This document shows positions 45,801 to 53,978 of a DNA stretch of 64,000 nt, piece after piece. The DNA is taken from the NCBI RefSeq assembly GCF_020329435.1, contig NZ_JAGKJK010000005.1, positions 343,501-407,500 on the forward strand. The letters are read 5' to 3'. The first letter of the stretch is position 1, and every line of letters begins with the position of its first letter. Source of the DNA: Bradyrhizobium hereditatis. Its GTDB lineage: Bacteria; Pseudomonadota; Alphaproteobacteria; Rhizobiales; Xanthobacteraceae. A program made the translations under genes and the position numbers. Below the pieces are notes generated by a model that was given only the letters and a program-made list of their open reading frames with translations, had not been told where the DNA came from and ran no database searches.

Positions 45801-46318
45801 ACCATGGCATCGCGATCAACGCAACTGCCAGCGGCGGCTCAGTGTTTTCGGTGACGGTGCCGGTCGCCAAGGGGATCAACCATACTGCCGCCGTCACCAG
45901 CGCCACGCCGCTTTCGAAGACGCCGATGAGCGGCGCGCTGATCGTCTGCATCGAGAACGATCCGGCGATCCTCGACGGCATGAAGACGCTGCTGACGGCC
46001 TGGGATGCCGAGGTAATCGCCGTGGCCGATCCCGAGGCTGCGATCGCAGCGATCGAATCGTCAGACGGCAGCGTGACGGGGCTTTTGGTCGACTATCATC
46101 TCGACCGCGGTAACGGCGTCGCGGCAATCCGCGAGATCCGCCGCCGCTTCGGCGAAAACATTCCCGCGATCCTGATCACGGCGGACCGCAGCCCGAACGT
46201 CCGGGCGGCCGCGCGCGAAGAGAATATCACGATCCTCAACAAGCCGGTGAAGCCGGCATCGCTCCGCGCTTTGCTCGGCCAGTGGCGCGCCCAGCAGATG
46301 GTGGCGGCGGCCGAGTAG
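42806..46318 (+). CDS. CrbS-like hybrid sensor kinase: SSF symporter - STAC - PAS - kinase - receiver
   Basis: 1170 residues from the ATG at 42806 (GGGAGAGGGAG upstream). Residues ~1-510 are a sodium:solute-symporter-type transmembrane domain (13 helices). Residues ~545-630 match STAC (TVTVQDIQSTVAQYLGPERA, AAQAFENFAAGHP). A PAS domain follows (ICSNRQFGEILALP), then a coiled coil (RDRTEELTRLNSELARAKS), histidine kinase with His813 (ASHDILQPLN), ATPase (ISNAIKYTPRG, GLGLGLSIVERL), and a receiver with Asp1096 (LVDYHLDRGNG). This is the CrbS layout, a sensor for acetate-switch control of acetyl-CoA synthetase. Ligand and transport activity are inference. Confidence 0.9.
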   Translation: MLHDWGVIAAAFAYIGLLFVVASYGDRLSPSQRGRASMMIYPLSLAIYCTSWTFFGSVGFATRTSVEFLAIYVGPILMIGLCTPLLKRVIHLAKSQNITSIADFIAARYGKSQAVAATVAVIAIVGSVPYIALQLKAVASSLETILSEDKLFSSIPIIGDIALVVTLAMAAFAVLFGTRQTDATEHQHGLMLAIATESIVKLVAFLAAGAFVTFWMFTPVELIERAMKTPEAVRAISYVPSIGNFLTMTLLSFCAIMLLPRQFHVSVVENSSPEEVRRARWLFPLYLVAINLFVIPIAIAGLVTFPFGAVDSDMYVLALPIEANSTLLSIAVFVGGLSAATAMVIVECVALSIMVSNDLVLPMVLQGSPTARDGSKAFGDFLLRIRRIAIFAIMVMAYFYYRALGNTQLAAIGLLSFAALAQLAPAFFGGLLWRQGTARGAMVGMLVGVAVWFYTLFLPSFLEGSTAGLLFLQQGPFGITALRPQALLGTDLPPLMHGVFWSLALNIVTYVLISIARQPSSIERLQADLFVPNTLTPIAPPFRRWRTTVTVQDIQSTVAQYLGPERAAQAFENFAAGHPGNLDPTAPADFELLQYAERLIASSIGAASSRLVMSLLLRKRTVSAKAALKLLDDSHAALHFNREILQTALNHVRQGIAVFDADLQLICSNRQFGEILALPPHLVQLGIPLQEILEFMGAVSASGADDPDTLLQRRLEAYTTEGEPYLERLPDRHMVIEVRSNRMPGGGFVITFSDVTPSFEAAEALERANATLEKRVRDRTEELTRLNSELARAKSTAEDANISKTRFLAAASHDILQPLNAARLYVTSLVERQNGGEDSRLVENIDDSLEAIEEILGALLDISRLDAGAMTTSISSFKMADLMRSLEIEFAPIARAKGLELTFVPCSLPVQSDRSLLRRLLQNFISNAIKYTPRGRVLIGCRRHGQSLQIGVYDTGVGIPVTKRSEIFKEFHRLEQGARIARGLGLGLSIVERLARVLNHGIAINATASGGSVFSVTVPVAKGINHTAAVTSATPLSKTPMSGALIVCIENDPAILDGMKTLLTAWDAEVIAVADPEAAIAAIESSDGSVTGLLVDYHLDRGNGVAAIREIRRRFGENIPAILITADRSPNVRAAAREENITILNKPVKPASLRALLGQWRAQQMVAAAE

Positions 46319-46320
46319 CA

Positions 46321-46441
46321 TTCGACGTTGCGAGGAGCTTGCGACGGAATTGCAAAAGCAATTTTGCGCTGAAGCGACGAAGCAATCCATCTCTCCTCGC
46401 GCGGTGAGATGGATTGCTTCGCTAACGCTCGCAACGACGGC
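46321..46441. repeat. dispersed palindromic repeat, family C
   Basis: Between convergent crbS- and crbR-like genes. Outer arms are TTGCGAGGAGC and GCTCGCAACGACG; inner arms are AAGCAATCCATCTC and GAGATGGATTGCTT. This TTGCGAGGAGCGAAGCGACG type is widespread in Bradyrhizobium and relatives and could terminate both transcripts. Confidence 0.75.
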
Positions 46442-46443
46442 GA

Positions 46444-47118
46444 TCACCCCGTCGGCGTGCCCTGGCGCCACTGGCCGCCGGAGATTTTCGCGGCGGCGAT
46501 CACGGCTTGCGTCCGGCTTTCGACGCCGAGCTTTTGCAGGATCGCGGAGACATGCGCCTTGATGGTCGCCTCGGAGACCCCGAGCTCATAGGCGATCTGC
46601 TTGTTGAGCAGGCCTTCGGAGAGCATCATCAGCACCCGCACCTGCTGCGGGGTCAGCGTGACCAGGCGGTCGCGCAGGCGCGCCATCTCGGGATCGTCGG
46701 CCGACGAAAGGTCGGTATCCGGCGGAACCCAGACGTCGCCCTCCATCACCTTCATGATGGCATCGCGCAGCGTTTCGACGCCGAAGCGTTTCGGAATAAA
46801 GCCAGAGGCGCCGAAATCCAGCGACCGCCGGATCGTGCCGGCGTCGTCGCTCGCGGACACGATCACCACCGGGATCGCCGGATATTGCGCACGCAGATAG
46901 ATCAGGCCGGAGAAGCCCGAGATTCCGGGCATGGTGAGGTCGAGCAAAATCAGGTCGACCTCGGAATCCCGTTCCAAGAGCGCGGTGAGATCCTCGAACG
47001 TGCCGGCCTCGCTGACGACGGCCGATGCCACGACGCTCGCCACCGCCTGCCGCAACGCGTCGCGGAACAGCGGGTGGTCATCAGCGATGACGAGGTGGGT
47101 GCCGGCAGGGGTGGTCAT
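46444..47118 (-). CDS. CrbR-like LuxR/NarL response regulator
   Basis: 224 residues. N-terminal receiver with acidic Asp13-Asp14 (VIADDHPLFRDAL) and phospho-acceptor Asp60 (LILLDLTMPGISG); C-terminal LuxR-type helix-turn-helix (RLVTLTPQQVRVLMMLSEGL, NKQIAYELGVSEATIKAHVS). It matches the NarL/FixJ class and the CrbR regulators that pair with symporter-kinases. It converges with the kinase gene and follows the DnaQ-CBS protein by 197 bases on the same strand. Confidence 0.92.
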   Translation of the reverse strand: MTTPAGTHLVIADDHPLFRDALRQAVASVVASAVVSEAGTFEDLTALLERDSEVDLILLDLTMPGISGFSGLIYLRAQYPAIPVVIVSASDDAGTIRRSLDFGASGFIPKRFGVETLRDAIMKVMEGDVWVPPDTDLSSADDPEMARLRDRLVTLTPQQVRVLMMLSEGLLNKQIAYELGVSEATIKAHVSAILQKLGVESRTQAVIAAAKISGGQWRQGTPTG

Positions 47119-47315
47119 CTACTTCTTGTGCGTCCAAACGCATGCTCTCGCCATGACGGCTGTCCGGGCGAATTTATCCGTAATTGTCCCCCGCCCCACG
47201 TTTGTATGCAAGCACGCAAATACCCCATCAAGCAGAAGCGGTTAACCGCGATCTTGTGCGTCGCAACATGGCTGCTTCGGATTCCTGCGGAACGCCATGG
47301 AATCGGGTCTGTCAT

Positions 47316-49451
47316 TCAGTGCAGGAACAGGAGATCGCGCGCGAGGTCATCGACATGCGCCACCGCTTCGAGTGCCGCTCGCAGCCGGTCTTGCGCGCGG
47401 CTCGACAATGGCTTGATCGCAACCGCGTTGGAGGGCGGCAGGCCGTGGGCGGCATCTTCAATCTGCTGCGCCACGATCAGATCCAGAAACACGCCGTGTG
47501 CCTCCATCAAGGCGTCGAGATCGCTTTCGCTGGCGTGGGCCAGAGCCTTGACCCCGGCCAGCCGTGCCGGCGTCGACCGGTCCATCACGTGATAACGTAT
47601 CGCCATGGCGCGCGCCGCGGCCACCAGACCGAACAGCCCGGCCGACTTGATGTCGATGCGGCCGCCCTCGGTACGGATGCCGCCGAACAGCGTGAGGCTA
47701 CCCGGAATCCTCACGGTATCGACAAGCAGCTTGGCAAAAGCGGTCTGTCCGTCCGCTGCGTCATAGGCAGCCTGTCTTACCTCCATCGCAAGAGCAGCGT
47801 CGCCGTGTACGGCGCGCAAGTCGAAGAAGATATCCACCGACAGCAAATCCGCAGGGTTGGAGCGCGATATCCAGTGGTCGACGCGGGACAGCCATGTGGC
47901 GACCGAACCGCGCCAGGCGGCGTTCTTCGCCATCACGCCTCCCTTGCAGTAGGGCACGCCGGCCTGGTGCAGGATATCGGCCACGTGTTCGCCGAACGCG
48001 GCAAACCAGCGATCCTCGGGACCGTCCGGATCGCCATGCGCGAAGATGACGGCATTGTCCTGATCCATCGCCAGCATGCTTTCGCCGCGCCCGGCGGACC
48101 CCAGAACGACCAAAGCATAGGGTACGGGCGGTTCGCCGCGGCCGCTCTCCCGCATCGTCCGCTCCGCGATCACTGCGGCCTGGCGCGAGAGTGCTCCCAG
48201 CTCGCGGGAAATCACTTCAGCAATCTCGCGGCCCGACAGGCCTTCGCCCGACAATGCTCCCGCAAGATGCGGCAGCCTGGCCCAGGCGACGGAAAGTGCG
48301 TGCGCGTCCTGAGCGTCGTCGATCTCGTCGCCGAGCGAGATGGCCTCGCCCGCCCGCAGCCGCAGCAAGTCGCGCGCCGACAACGCTCCGACCACGTGGC
48401 CTCGCTCATCGACGACCCCGAGATGGCGTATCTTGTGGCGACTCATTCGGCCAATCGCACGGTAGAGAAAGGCGTCGGCAGGAACGGCGATCAACGGACG
48501 CGCCATGATTTGCCTCACCGGCAACTCGAGCGCTCCCGCACCGAAGCGGTCGATCGCCCGCAACACGTCGCGCTCGGTCAGGATGCCTGCGTCGACAGCC
48601 TTGATTTCCTCCGATGCACCCAGCGAGTCCGCGACGTAGAGCGAGGATATCTTCTCCTGCCCCATCCTCCCGACGGCCTGCGATATCGGCGTGTCGGGTG
48701 TGACAAAGACGGCCGGTGTCCGCATGATGTCGCGATTGCGGCGGCGAAATGCATAGGCGTCGTAGCGCCTCAAGGTCCGCTCGGCATCGAGCCGTGACGG
48801 GGGCTCGACCGCTTCGGCCCAGCCGGATCGAACCTGATCGTCGAGCACAGCCGTCAGCGCGCGGCACGCGCGCTCGGCCTCTGCAACGGTGCGGATGCCG
48901 TGATCGCGGAGCTGCGGCACAAGCGCCAGGAACACCCGTGCCGTGATGATTGCATCACCGAGCGCCGTGTGCCGGCCTGCGAGATCGATGTCGAGCCAGG
49001 TAGCCAGCTTCTCCAGCGAATATCCGGCCAGTTTTGGCGCGGCGATTTCGGCCAGCAGCCTCGTGTCGAGCGTCCGCGGACGAGACCACGGCAGCCCTGC
49101 TTCCTCGCATTCACGCCTCCAGACCGCCAGGTCAAAACCGATCGTGTGCCCGATCACGATGCCCGCGCCGAGATATTCCCGGAAGCGCGGCCAGACGTCG
49201 GCAAACGGAGGCGCTGCTGCAACGGCCGCGTCGTCGATGCCATGAACCTCGGTGATGCCTGCGGGGATCGATTCGGCACCCGGCCGAATCAGCTGACGAA
49301 ACGAGTCGCCATCGACGAGCTTGCCCGCCGAGAGCCGCACGGCCGCAAGCTCGATAATTCGGGCCTTTCGCGGGTCGAGCCCGGTCGTTTCGGTGTCGAC
49401 GACAACCGCATCGAGGGCCAGAAGCGGTGCGCCTCCCTGCGTGCGGTCCAT
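47316..49451 (-). CDS. DnaQ exonuclease - CBS pair - DUF294 nucleotidyltransferase fusion
   Basis: 711 residues. Residues ~12-180 are a DEDDh exonuclease with Asp19 and Glu21 (VVVDTETTGLD), Asp107 (GFDLAVW), His161 and Asp166 (RHTALGDAII). Residues ~243-365 are a CBS pair (TPDTPISQAVGRMGQEKISS, IAVPADAFLYRAIGRMSRHK). Residues ~400-580 form DUF294, with the nucleotidyltransferase motif GSAGRGESMLAMDQD (451-465); DUF294_C follows. CBS-DUF294 proteins often adjoin DUF4212-symporter operons and may control the transporter in response to nucleotides. The exonuclease fusion is less common. Activity is inference. Confidence 0.88.
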   Translation of the reverse strand: MDRTQGGAPLLALDAVVVDTETTGLDPRKARIIELAAVRLSAGKLVDGDSFRQLIRPGAESIPAGITEVHGIDDAAVAAAPPFADVWPRFREYLGAGIVIGHTIGFDLAVWRRECEEAGLPWSRPRTLDTRLLAEIAAPKLAGYSLEKLATWLDIDLAGRHTALGDAIITARVFLALVPQLRDHGIRTVAEAERACRALTAVLDDQVRSGWAEAVEPPSRLDAERTLRRYDAYAFRRRNRDIMRTPAVFVTPDTPISQAVGRMGQEKISSLYVADSLGASEEIKAVDAGILTERDVLRAIDRFGAGALELPVRQIMARPLIAVPADAFLYRAIGRMSRHKIRHLGVVDERGHVVGALSARDLLRLRAGEAISLGDEIDDAQDAHALSVAWARLPHLAGALSGEGLSGREIAEVISRELGALSRQAAVIAERTMRESGRGEPPVPYALVVLGSAGRGESMLAMDQDNAVIFAHGDPDGPEDRWFAAFGEHVADILHQAGVPYCKGGVMAKNAAWRGSVATWLSRVDHWISRSNPADLLSVDIFFDLRAVHGDAALAMEVRQAAYDAADGQTAFAKLLVDTVRIPGSLTLFGGIRTEGGRIDIKSAGLFGLVAAARAMAIRYHVMDRSTPARLAGVKALAHASESDLDALMEAHGVFLDLIVAQQIEDAAHGLPPSNAVAIKPLSSRAQDRLRAALEAVAHVDDLARDLLFLH

Positions 49452-49479
49452 CGCGCCTCCATCAACGTCGCCTGCGCGC

Positions 49480-50100
49480 CTATGCCGTATCGCCCGTGCT
49501 CAACACCTGTCGCAGCGACGCCACGTCTGCCCGCGCGACGAATTCGTCATGGATATTGCACAGGCTGACGCGCAGGTAATTGCGTGTCGTATCAAAATCT
49601 CGCCCGCGCAGCTTTTCGTGGATCGGCATCATCGCAAAGTAGCTCTCCGCCAGGGGATTCGGGATGTCCATCACCCGCTTCGGCGCATGTCCCCCGGCCA
49701 GGTCCAGCCGATGCTCCAGTTCGCGCCGCGCTTCTTGCCAGCCCGCCGCGCCGATCGATGGCGGCACCGGATAACGGTCGAAGACCGAGAGGACGATGCG
49801 GATGGTCCGGTCGTGCACCGCCCGCCGGTCCGCGCCGTCGTGCGGCCGCAGCACCCCTTCGACCATCTCGCCGACCATCGCGAGACCGAGCGGAAATGCC
49901 TGCCAGCGCGCACGTTCGACGGAATTGGCAAACCCCTCCTCGGCAAACAGCACCTTGGCGTAATGGCCAGCGCGGGCACGGGAATATTCGTAAATACCCT
50001 TCTGCACGATGAAGGCCGACTGGGCATGGACGAAGTCTGCGAGCGCCTCGCGGTCGCGGATCGGCGGACGTCGTCGAAACAGTTTTTCGAATAGCTTCAT
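49480..50100 (-). CDS. conserved hypothetical protein of the symporter locus
   Basis: 206 residues, helical and soluble, with no signal peptide. Segments include LADFVHAQSAFIVQKGIYEYSRARAGHYAKVLF and ERARWQAFPLGLAMVGEMVE, and a conserved-looking IPNPLAESYFAMMPIHEKLRGRDF. Such proteins recur beside CBS-DUF294 genes. It is first in a leftward unit with the fusion protein (28-base gap) and lies divergent from the DUF4212-symporter pair. Function is unknown; a link to transporter regulation is inference. Confidence 0.7.
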   Translation of the reverse strand: MKLFEKLFRRRPPIRDREALADFVHAQSAFIVQKGIYEYSRARAGHYAKVLFAEEGFANSVERARWQAFPLGLAMVGEMVEGVLRPHDGADRRAVHDRTIRIVLSVFDRYPVPPSIGAAGWQEARRELEHRLDLAGGHAPKRVMDIPNPLAESYFAMMPIHEKLRGRDFDTTRNYLRVSLCNIHDEFVARADVASLRQVLSTGDTA

Positions 50101-50437
50101 TGCGATCTCACACTGCCAAATCGACGCTGGTGGCCCTCAATTTACCTTATCTGGTCCTGGCGAATTCAACTTTCTCTACGCCATGCCGTTAGCAGTTGCG
50201 GCAACTCCCCATTGCAATTGCTCCGCTCCATTTCGCAGGCGCAACAATTATTACCCCCGAAAGTATTATGAGCCCTGACCCCTCGTAATGTTAGCCTGCG
50301 TTGTCTCCAGAATCGGCACAAAGACCGATAGAGCAGCGGCATAGGGGGGACGCCGCACTGAAGGGATTTGTATTCCCCTCGATCATTCATCCCGGCGCTT
50401 TTTCGCCGGCCCATGCTTTGAAGGAGGAATGCAAGCT
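50101..50437. other. divergent promoter region of the symporter locus
   Basis: 337 bases without a gene, AT-richer than its surroundings. It contains the shared motif at 50252-50269 described separately and no sigma-54 type GG-N10-GC match that I could find. Both the leftward hypothetical unit and the rightward DUF4212-symporter pair should start here. Confidence 0.5.
50252..50269 (+). promoter_or_regulatory. candidate CrbR-type operator before the symporter pair
   Basis: TACCCCCGAAAGTATTAT: interrupted TAC/GTA dyad (TAC-CCCCGAAA-GTA). The right half CCGAAAGTA-TAT recurs upstream of the MHS transporter. It lies about 170 bases before the DUF4212 start. That a CrbR-like regulator binds it is inference. 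Confidence 0.45.
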
Positions 50438-50716
50438 ATGCCTGACTCTACGAGCATCAAACAGAATGAAGAGGCTCATTGGCGCAAGACGTCGCGCCTG
50501 ATGTTCACGCACCTCGGAATCTGGTTCTTCTTCGGCTTCGTCATCCACATGTTCGTGAAGCCGCTCAACAATATCGTCATTCCGATTCTGGGCTTCCCGC
50601 TCGGCTTCTATATGGCGGCGCAAGGGTCGCTCATCGCGTTCGTGGTCATGCTGTTCGTGTTCGCGAAACAGCAGGACAAGATCGATCGCGAATTTGGCTT
50701 TGCCGAGGAAGATTGA
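50438..50716 (+). CDS. DUF4212 small subunit of sodium/substrate symporter
   Basis: 92 residues from the ATG at 50438, 10 bases after AAGGAGG; an ATG at 50429 is too close to it. Two transmembrane helices (HLGIWFFFGFVIHMFVKPLN; GFPLGFYMAAQGSLIAFVVMLFVF) after the motif EEAHWRKTSRLM match DUF4212. The family always sits just upstream of its VC_2705-type sodium:solute symporter, here 13 bases away, so the two act as one transport system. Confidence 0.93.
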   Translation: MPDSTSIKQNEEAHWRKTSRLMFTHLGIWFFFGFVIHMFVKPLNNIVIPILGFPLGFYMAAQGSLIAFVVMLFVFAKQQDKIDREFGFAEED

Positions 50717-50729
50717 GGGGAGCATCGAC

Positions 50730-52706
50730 ATGGCCACGCAAGGCGCTGCCACTTCGGATTTCATCAAAAATCTTGGCAGGATGTACGGGACCTACACCGG
50801 CGGGTTTCTGGCGTTCATCATTCTGCTCGCGCTTCTCGAACAGGTTGGCGTTCCAAACAAGATCCTTGGCTACTTCTTCGTGTTCTTCACGCTTGCGGTC
50901 TACGCCATCATCGGGGTGATGACGCGAACTGCGGAAGTCTCCGAGTATTATGTCGCGGGACGGCGCGTGCCTGCCTTCTACAACGGCATGGCAACCGGCG
51001 CCGACTGGATGTCCGCGGCTTCCTTCGTCGGCATGGCCGGCACTCTGTTCCTGCTCGGTTATGACGGTCTCGCATGGGTGCTCGGATGGACCGGCGGATT
51101 TGTGCTGGTGTCGATCCTGATCGGGCCATATCTGCGCAAGTTCGGCGCCTATACCGTACCCGACTTCCTCTCGTTCCGGTACGGCGGCAACTTCGCTCGC
51201 TCACTCGGCGTGATCGTACTCGTCGCCTGCTCCTTCACCTATGTGACCGCGCAGATCTACGGCACCGGGATTATCGCCTCGCGGTTCCTCGGGATGCAGT
51301 TCGAGCTTGCGGTCTTTGCGGGCCTGGTCGGCATCCTGCTGTGCGCGATGCTGGGCGGCATGCGGGCGGTGACCTGGACGCAGATCGCACAATACATCGT
51401 GCTGATCATCGCCTATCTGACGCCGATCGTAATCCTGTCCACCATGAAGTACGGGATTCCGATCCCCGAACTCACCTACGGGCAGGCGATCGTGGATATT
51501 ACCGCGCGCGAGCAGCAAATGTTGGCGACGGGTCTTGCGACACCCGCGGCGCTGAAACCGCACATCCAGCCCTTCATCAACTACAGCCCGCTCAACTTCT
51601 TCGCGATCATCATGTGCATGATGGTCGGAACAGCCTCGTTGCCGCACATTCTGATGCGTTACTTCACCACCCCGTCGGTGCGTGAGGCACGCCAGTCGGT
51701 CGCCTGGTCGCTGTTTTTTATCTTCCTATTGTACTTCTCGGCGCCGGCCTATGCCGCGTTCTCCAAGCTGGAGGTCTACACCAACATCATCGGGCGCGAC
51801 CTGTCAGCGATTCGCCCCTGGTTGTTCAGTTGGGGTGAACTCGGGCTGATCCAGATCTGCGGCAAGGACGCAAGCAGCATCGATGCGGTTATCGCAGCGT
51901 GCAAGGCCATCGCCGGTCACCCGGGCGTCGTCCGGCTGCAGGACTTCGTCATCAATACGGACGTGATCGTGCTCTCCACCCCGGAGATCGCGGGACTTCC
52001 CTATGTGATCTCGGGTCTGGTCGCAGCCGGCGGTCTCGCCGCCGCCCTCTCCACCGCCGACGGGCTGCTGCTCGCCATAGCCAACGCCTTGTCGCACGAC
52101 ATCTACTACAAGATGATCGACCCGAACGCTCCGACCATTCGCCGGCTCACGGTGGCTCGCGCTCTCCTCGTGGGCGTTGCGGTGGTCGCAGCCGCGACGG
52201 CCGCAACCAAGCCGGGCGACATCCTGGCCATGGTCGGCTGGGCGTTCTCGCTCGCGATGGCCGGTAACTTCCCGGCTCTCGTGATGGGCGTCTGGTGGAA
52301 GCGGACGACGGCAGCCGGCGCCATCTGCGGCATTATTGCGGGCTTCGGGTTGTGCCTGTTCTATCTCGTGACAACCCGGTACTTCCCGGGTGCAGGCGTG
52401 AAGTACTTCGGCATGACGTCGCTGCTGAACCCCGTGACAGGGGCTCCGGTGGTCGATATCGCGAAGGCCATGGCGTTGCCCAATGCCATGGAAAGCTTCC
52501 CGACATTGGCTCACCCGCTGGCCAACAAGGTCGGGTGGTTCAACCTCAACAACATCGCCTGCGGATTGTTGGGAGCCCCACTCGGCTTCTTGACAATCGT
52601 CGTCGTCAGTCTGCTCGGCAAGGAGCCGTCGCGGGAGATGCAGGCCTACGTCGACGAAATCCGGAAGCCGCGCGGCAGGACGGTGCTCGAAGAGAAGACT
52701 ACCTAG
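50730..52706 (+). CDS. sodium:solute symporter, VC_2705/ActP-like
   Basis: 658 residues from the ATG at 50730 (GAGGGGAG upstream). Multiple transmembrane helices with SSF hallmarks: VSEYYVAGRRVPAFYNGMAT, GADWMSAASFVGMAG, LRKFGAYTVPDFLSFRYGG, MMVGTASLPHILMRYFTTPS and SGLVAAGGLAAALSTADGLL. Its pairing with DUF4212 and distance from classical actP place it in the VC_2705 subfamily, expected to carry acetate or another monocarboxylate with Na+. A ~130-residue segment (residues ~350-420) between helices may be a large loop. Substrate is inference from neighbours. Confidence 0.92.
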   Translation: MATQGAATSDFIKNLGRMYGTYTGGFLAFIILLALLEQVGVPNKILGYFFVFFTLAVYAIIGVMTRTAEVSEYYVAGRRVPAFYNGMATGADWMSAASFVGMAGTLFLLGYDGLAWVLGWTGGFVLVSILIGPYLRKFGAYTVPDFLSFRYGGNFARSLGVIVLVACSFTYVTAQIYGTGIIASRFLGMQFELAVFAGLVGILLCAMLGGMRAVTWTQIAQYIVLIIAYLTPIVILSTMKYGIPIPELTYGQAIVDITAREQQMLATGLATPAALKPHIQPFINYSPLNFFAIIMCMMVGTASLPHILMRYFTTPSVREARQSVAWSLFFIFLLYFSAPAYAAFSKLEVYTNIIGRDLSAIRPWLFSWGELGLIQICGKDASSIDAVIAACKAIAGHPGVVRLQDFVINTDVIVLSTPEIAGLPYVISGLVAAGGLAAALSTADGLLLAIANALSHDIYYKMIDPNAPTIRRLTVARALLVGVAVVAAATAATKPGDILAMVGWAFSLAMAGNFPALVMGVWWKRTTAAGAICGIIAGFGLCLFYLVTTRYFPGAGVKYFGMTSLLNPVTGAPVVDIAKAMALPNAMESFPTLAHPLANKVGWFNLNNIACGLLGAPLGFLTIVVVSLLGKEPSREMQAYVDEIRKPRGRTVLEEKTT

Positions 52707-52727
52707 GTTCTTTGACTGCAGACGATC

Positions 52728-52755
52728 GACGGGGCCCCCAGGGGCCCCGTCTTTT
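52728..52755 (+). terminator. rho-independent terminator of the symporter operon
   Basis: GACGGGGCCCC (52728-52738) pairs with GGGGCCCCGTC (52741-52751), followed by TTTT. The stem is long and GC-rich; the inner bases must open to form a loop. Confidence 0.85.
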
Positions 52756-52873
52756 GTTGGCGGCAGCTTATCCGGCTTGCCCGAACATCGAGCTCTTGCC
52801 ATTGTTGGTCGAGCGCGGCTGGTTGCGATGATCGGCCGACTGTCACACCGCCAGGCCGCGAGGAGAAACGTTC

Positions 52874-53194
52874 TTGGATATCGCAAGCTCGCTCGCGGCG
52901 TATTGGTACTTTCACCTGCCCAATTTTATCCTTGCAGTGTTGATGTACACGTTGCTTGGCCGCGCCCTGCTGGGTTTGATGGTGGATGCAGATTCGCCGA
53001 ATTACATCTGGCGATTTTTCTGCCGGATCACCGATCCCGTCGTCGCCGCCGTTGCGATCGTGACGCCCAAGGTAACCCCGCCGGTCCTGGTTTGGCTGTT
53101 CGGCTTCGTCTGGCTGTTCTGGCTGCGCGTCGCGTTTCACTACACATTGCTGCTGTTCAATCTCGCGCCCCGGCTTGGCGGAGCCGCGTCATGA
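52874..53194 (+). CDS. small membrane protein, YggT-like
   Basis: 106 residues from a TTG, eight bases after AGGAG. Two or three transmembrane helices (FILAVLMYTLLGRALLGLMV; PPVLVWLFGFVWLFWLRVAF) flank ITDPVVAAVAIVTPKVTP, which recalls the YggT motif ITDPvLxPfRxxxP. YggT proteins are thought to act at the inner membrane in division or osmotic settings. The match is weak. The downstream gene overlaps by four bases (ATGA). Confidence 0.6.
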   Translation: MDIASSLAAYWYFHLPNFILAVLMYTLLGRALLGLMVDADSPNYIWRFFCRITDPVVAAVAIVTPKVTPPVLVWLFGFVWLFWLRVAFHYTLLLFNLAPRLGGAAS

Positions 53195-53514
53195 ATCGCA
53201 ATTTCTATTTCATCGGCATAGCGTTCTTCGGCATGATCAACGGCATCTTCAATCAGCTCGCGCTGATCTTCACGCTGCTATACGTCCAGTTGCTCGCCGG
53301 CCCGCTGCTGTTTGGCAGCCTGTCCCTGACGCTGATGTTCGCATCTCTGATGGTTTCGACCGCGACCGTCATTCTTGGAGGAATCCCGGCGGCGATCTAC
53401 GAGCGGGTCACCGGCGCCTCGGAATCTAGCGACGCATCGCTCTGGATCTGGCTTGCGGGAACCGCCCTTTTAGCGCTGCCGGCCGCCGGTAACTTTCTCA
53501 AGATCGGCCTGTGA
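53191..53514 (+). CDS. small membrane protein
   Basis: 107 residues with three transmembrane helices (FYFIGIAFFGMINGIFNQLA; LTLMFASLMVSTATVILGGI; LWIWLAGTALLALPAAGNFL). The ATG overlaps the upstream stop (ATGA, 53191-53194), so it is co-translated with the YggT-like protein. Family not recognised. Confidence 0.65.
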   Translation: MNRNFYFIGIAFFGMINGIFNQLALIFTLLYVQLLAGPLLFGSLSLTLMFASLMVSTATVILGGIPAAIYERVTGASESSDASLWIWLAGTALLALPAAGNFLKIGL

Positions 53515-53609
53515 CGGCCACTTCGCGGTGTTGAGCGCGGGCGGCGCTGCCGCTACCCTGCGGCCCGGTTTCGAACCGGCATATACCTTGATTGACGGGG
53601 TGGCGGATC

Positions 53610-53978
53610 GTGGAAGAGATACGCCGTATCGCCTACGAAACAGTGCTTCGCGCCTGCGGCTTCGCCTCGCTCGCGATCTTCTGCATTATGATCGGGTTGT
53701 CCTTCCTGCCACGCTCCTCCTTCCAGGCGGGAGGTTTTCTCAGCATATTGATGACACTGATTCTGGTTTTGAAAGCTTGGGAGGCCCGGACTAAGGACCA
53801 CCGCCGGACCGAGTTGTGGCTCTACCTTCCCAAAGAGAGCCGTCCACCTCAGGCCTCCGCGCAGCGAACAGTTTCGACGGTCATGCGCGAGACTTATCTG
53901 CTGTTCGCGCTCTGGACCGCGAAGATCTCCATTGTGATGTGGAGCATTGCGCTTTTCCTCTCTCTTATTGGACTTTAG
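53610..53978 (+). CDS. membrane-associated hypothetical protein
   Basis: 122 residues from a GTG at 53610; a TTG at 53592 is an alternative. Two or three hydrophobic segments (VLRACGFASLAIFCIMIGLS; AGGFLSILMTLILVLKAWEA; MWSIALFLSLIG) separated by a polar linker (TKDHRRTELWLYLPKESRPP). It follows the two small membrane genes by about 95 bases on the same strand. Family not recognised. Confidence 0.6.
   Translation: MEEIRRIAYETVLRACGFASLAIFCIMIGLSFLPRSSFQAGGFLSILMTLILVLKAWEARTKDHRRTELWLYLPKESRPPQASAQRTVSTVMRETYLLFALWTAKISIVMWSIALFLSLIGL

Noticed and set aside
50193..50215. Sigma-54-like GGCAACTCCCCATTGC before the symporter pair
   Set aside because: The GG to GC spacing is 12 bases rather than 10, so it does not fit the -24/-12 consensus.
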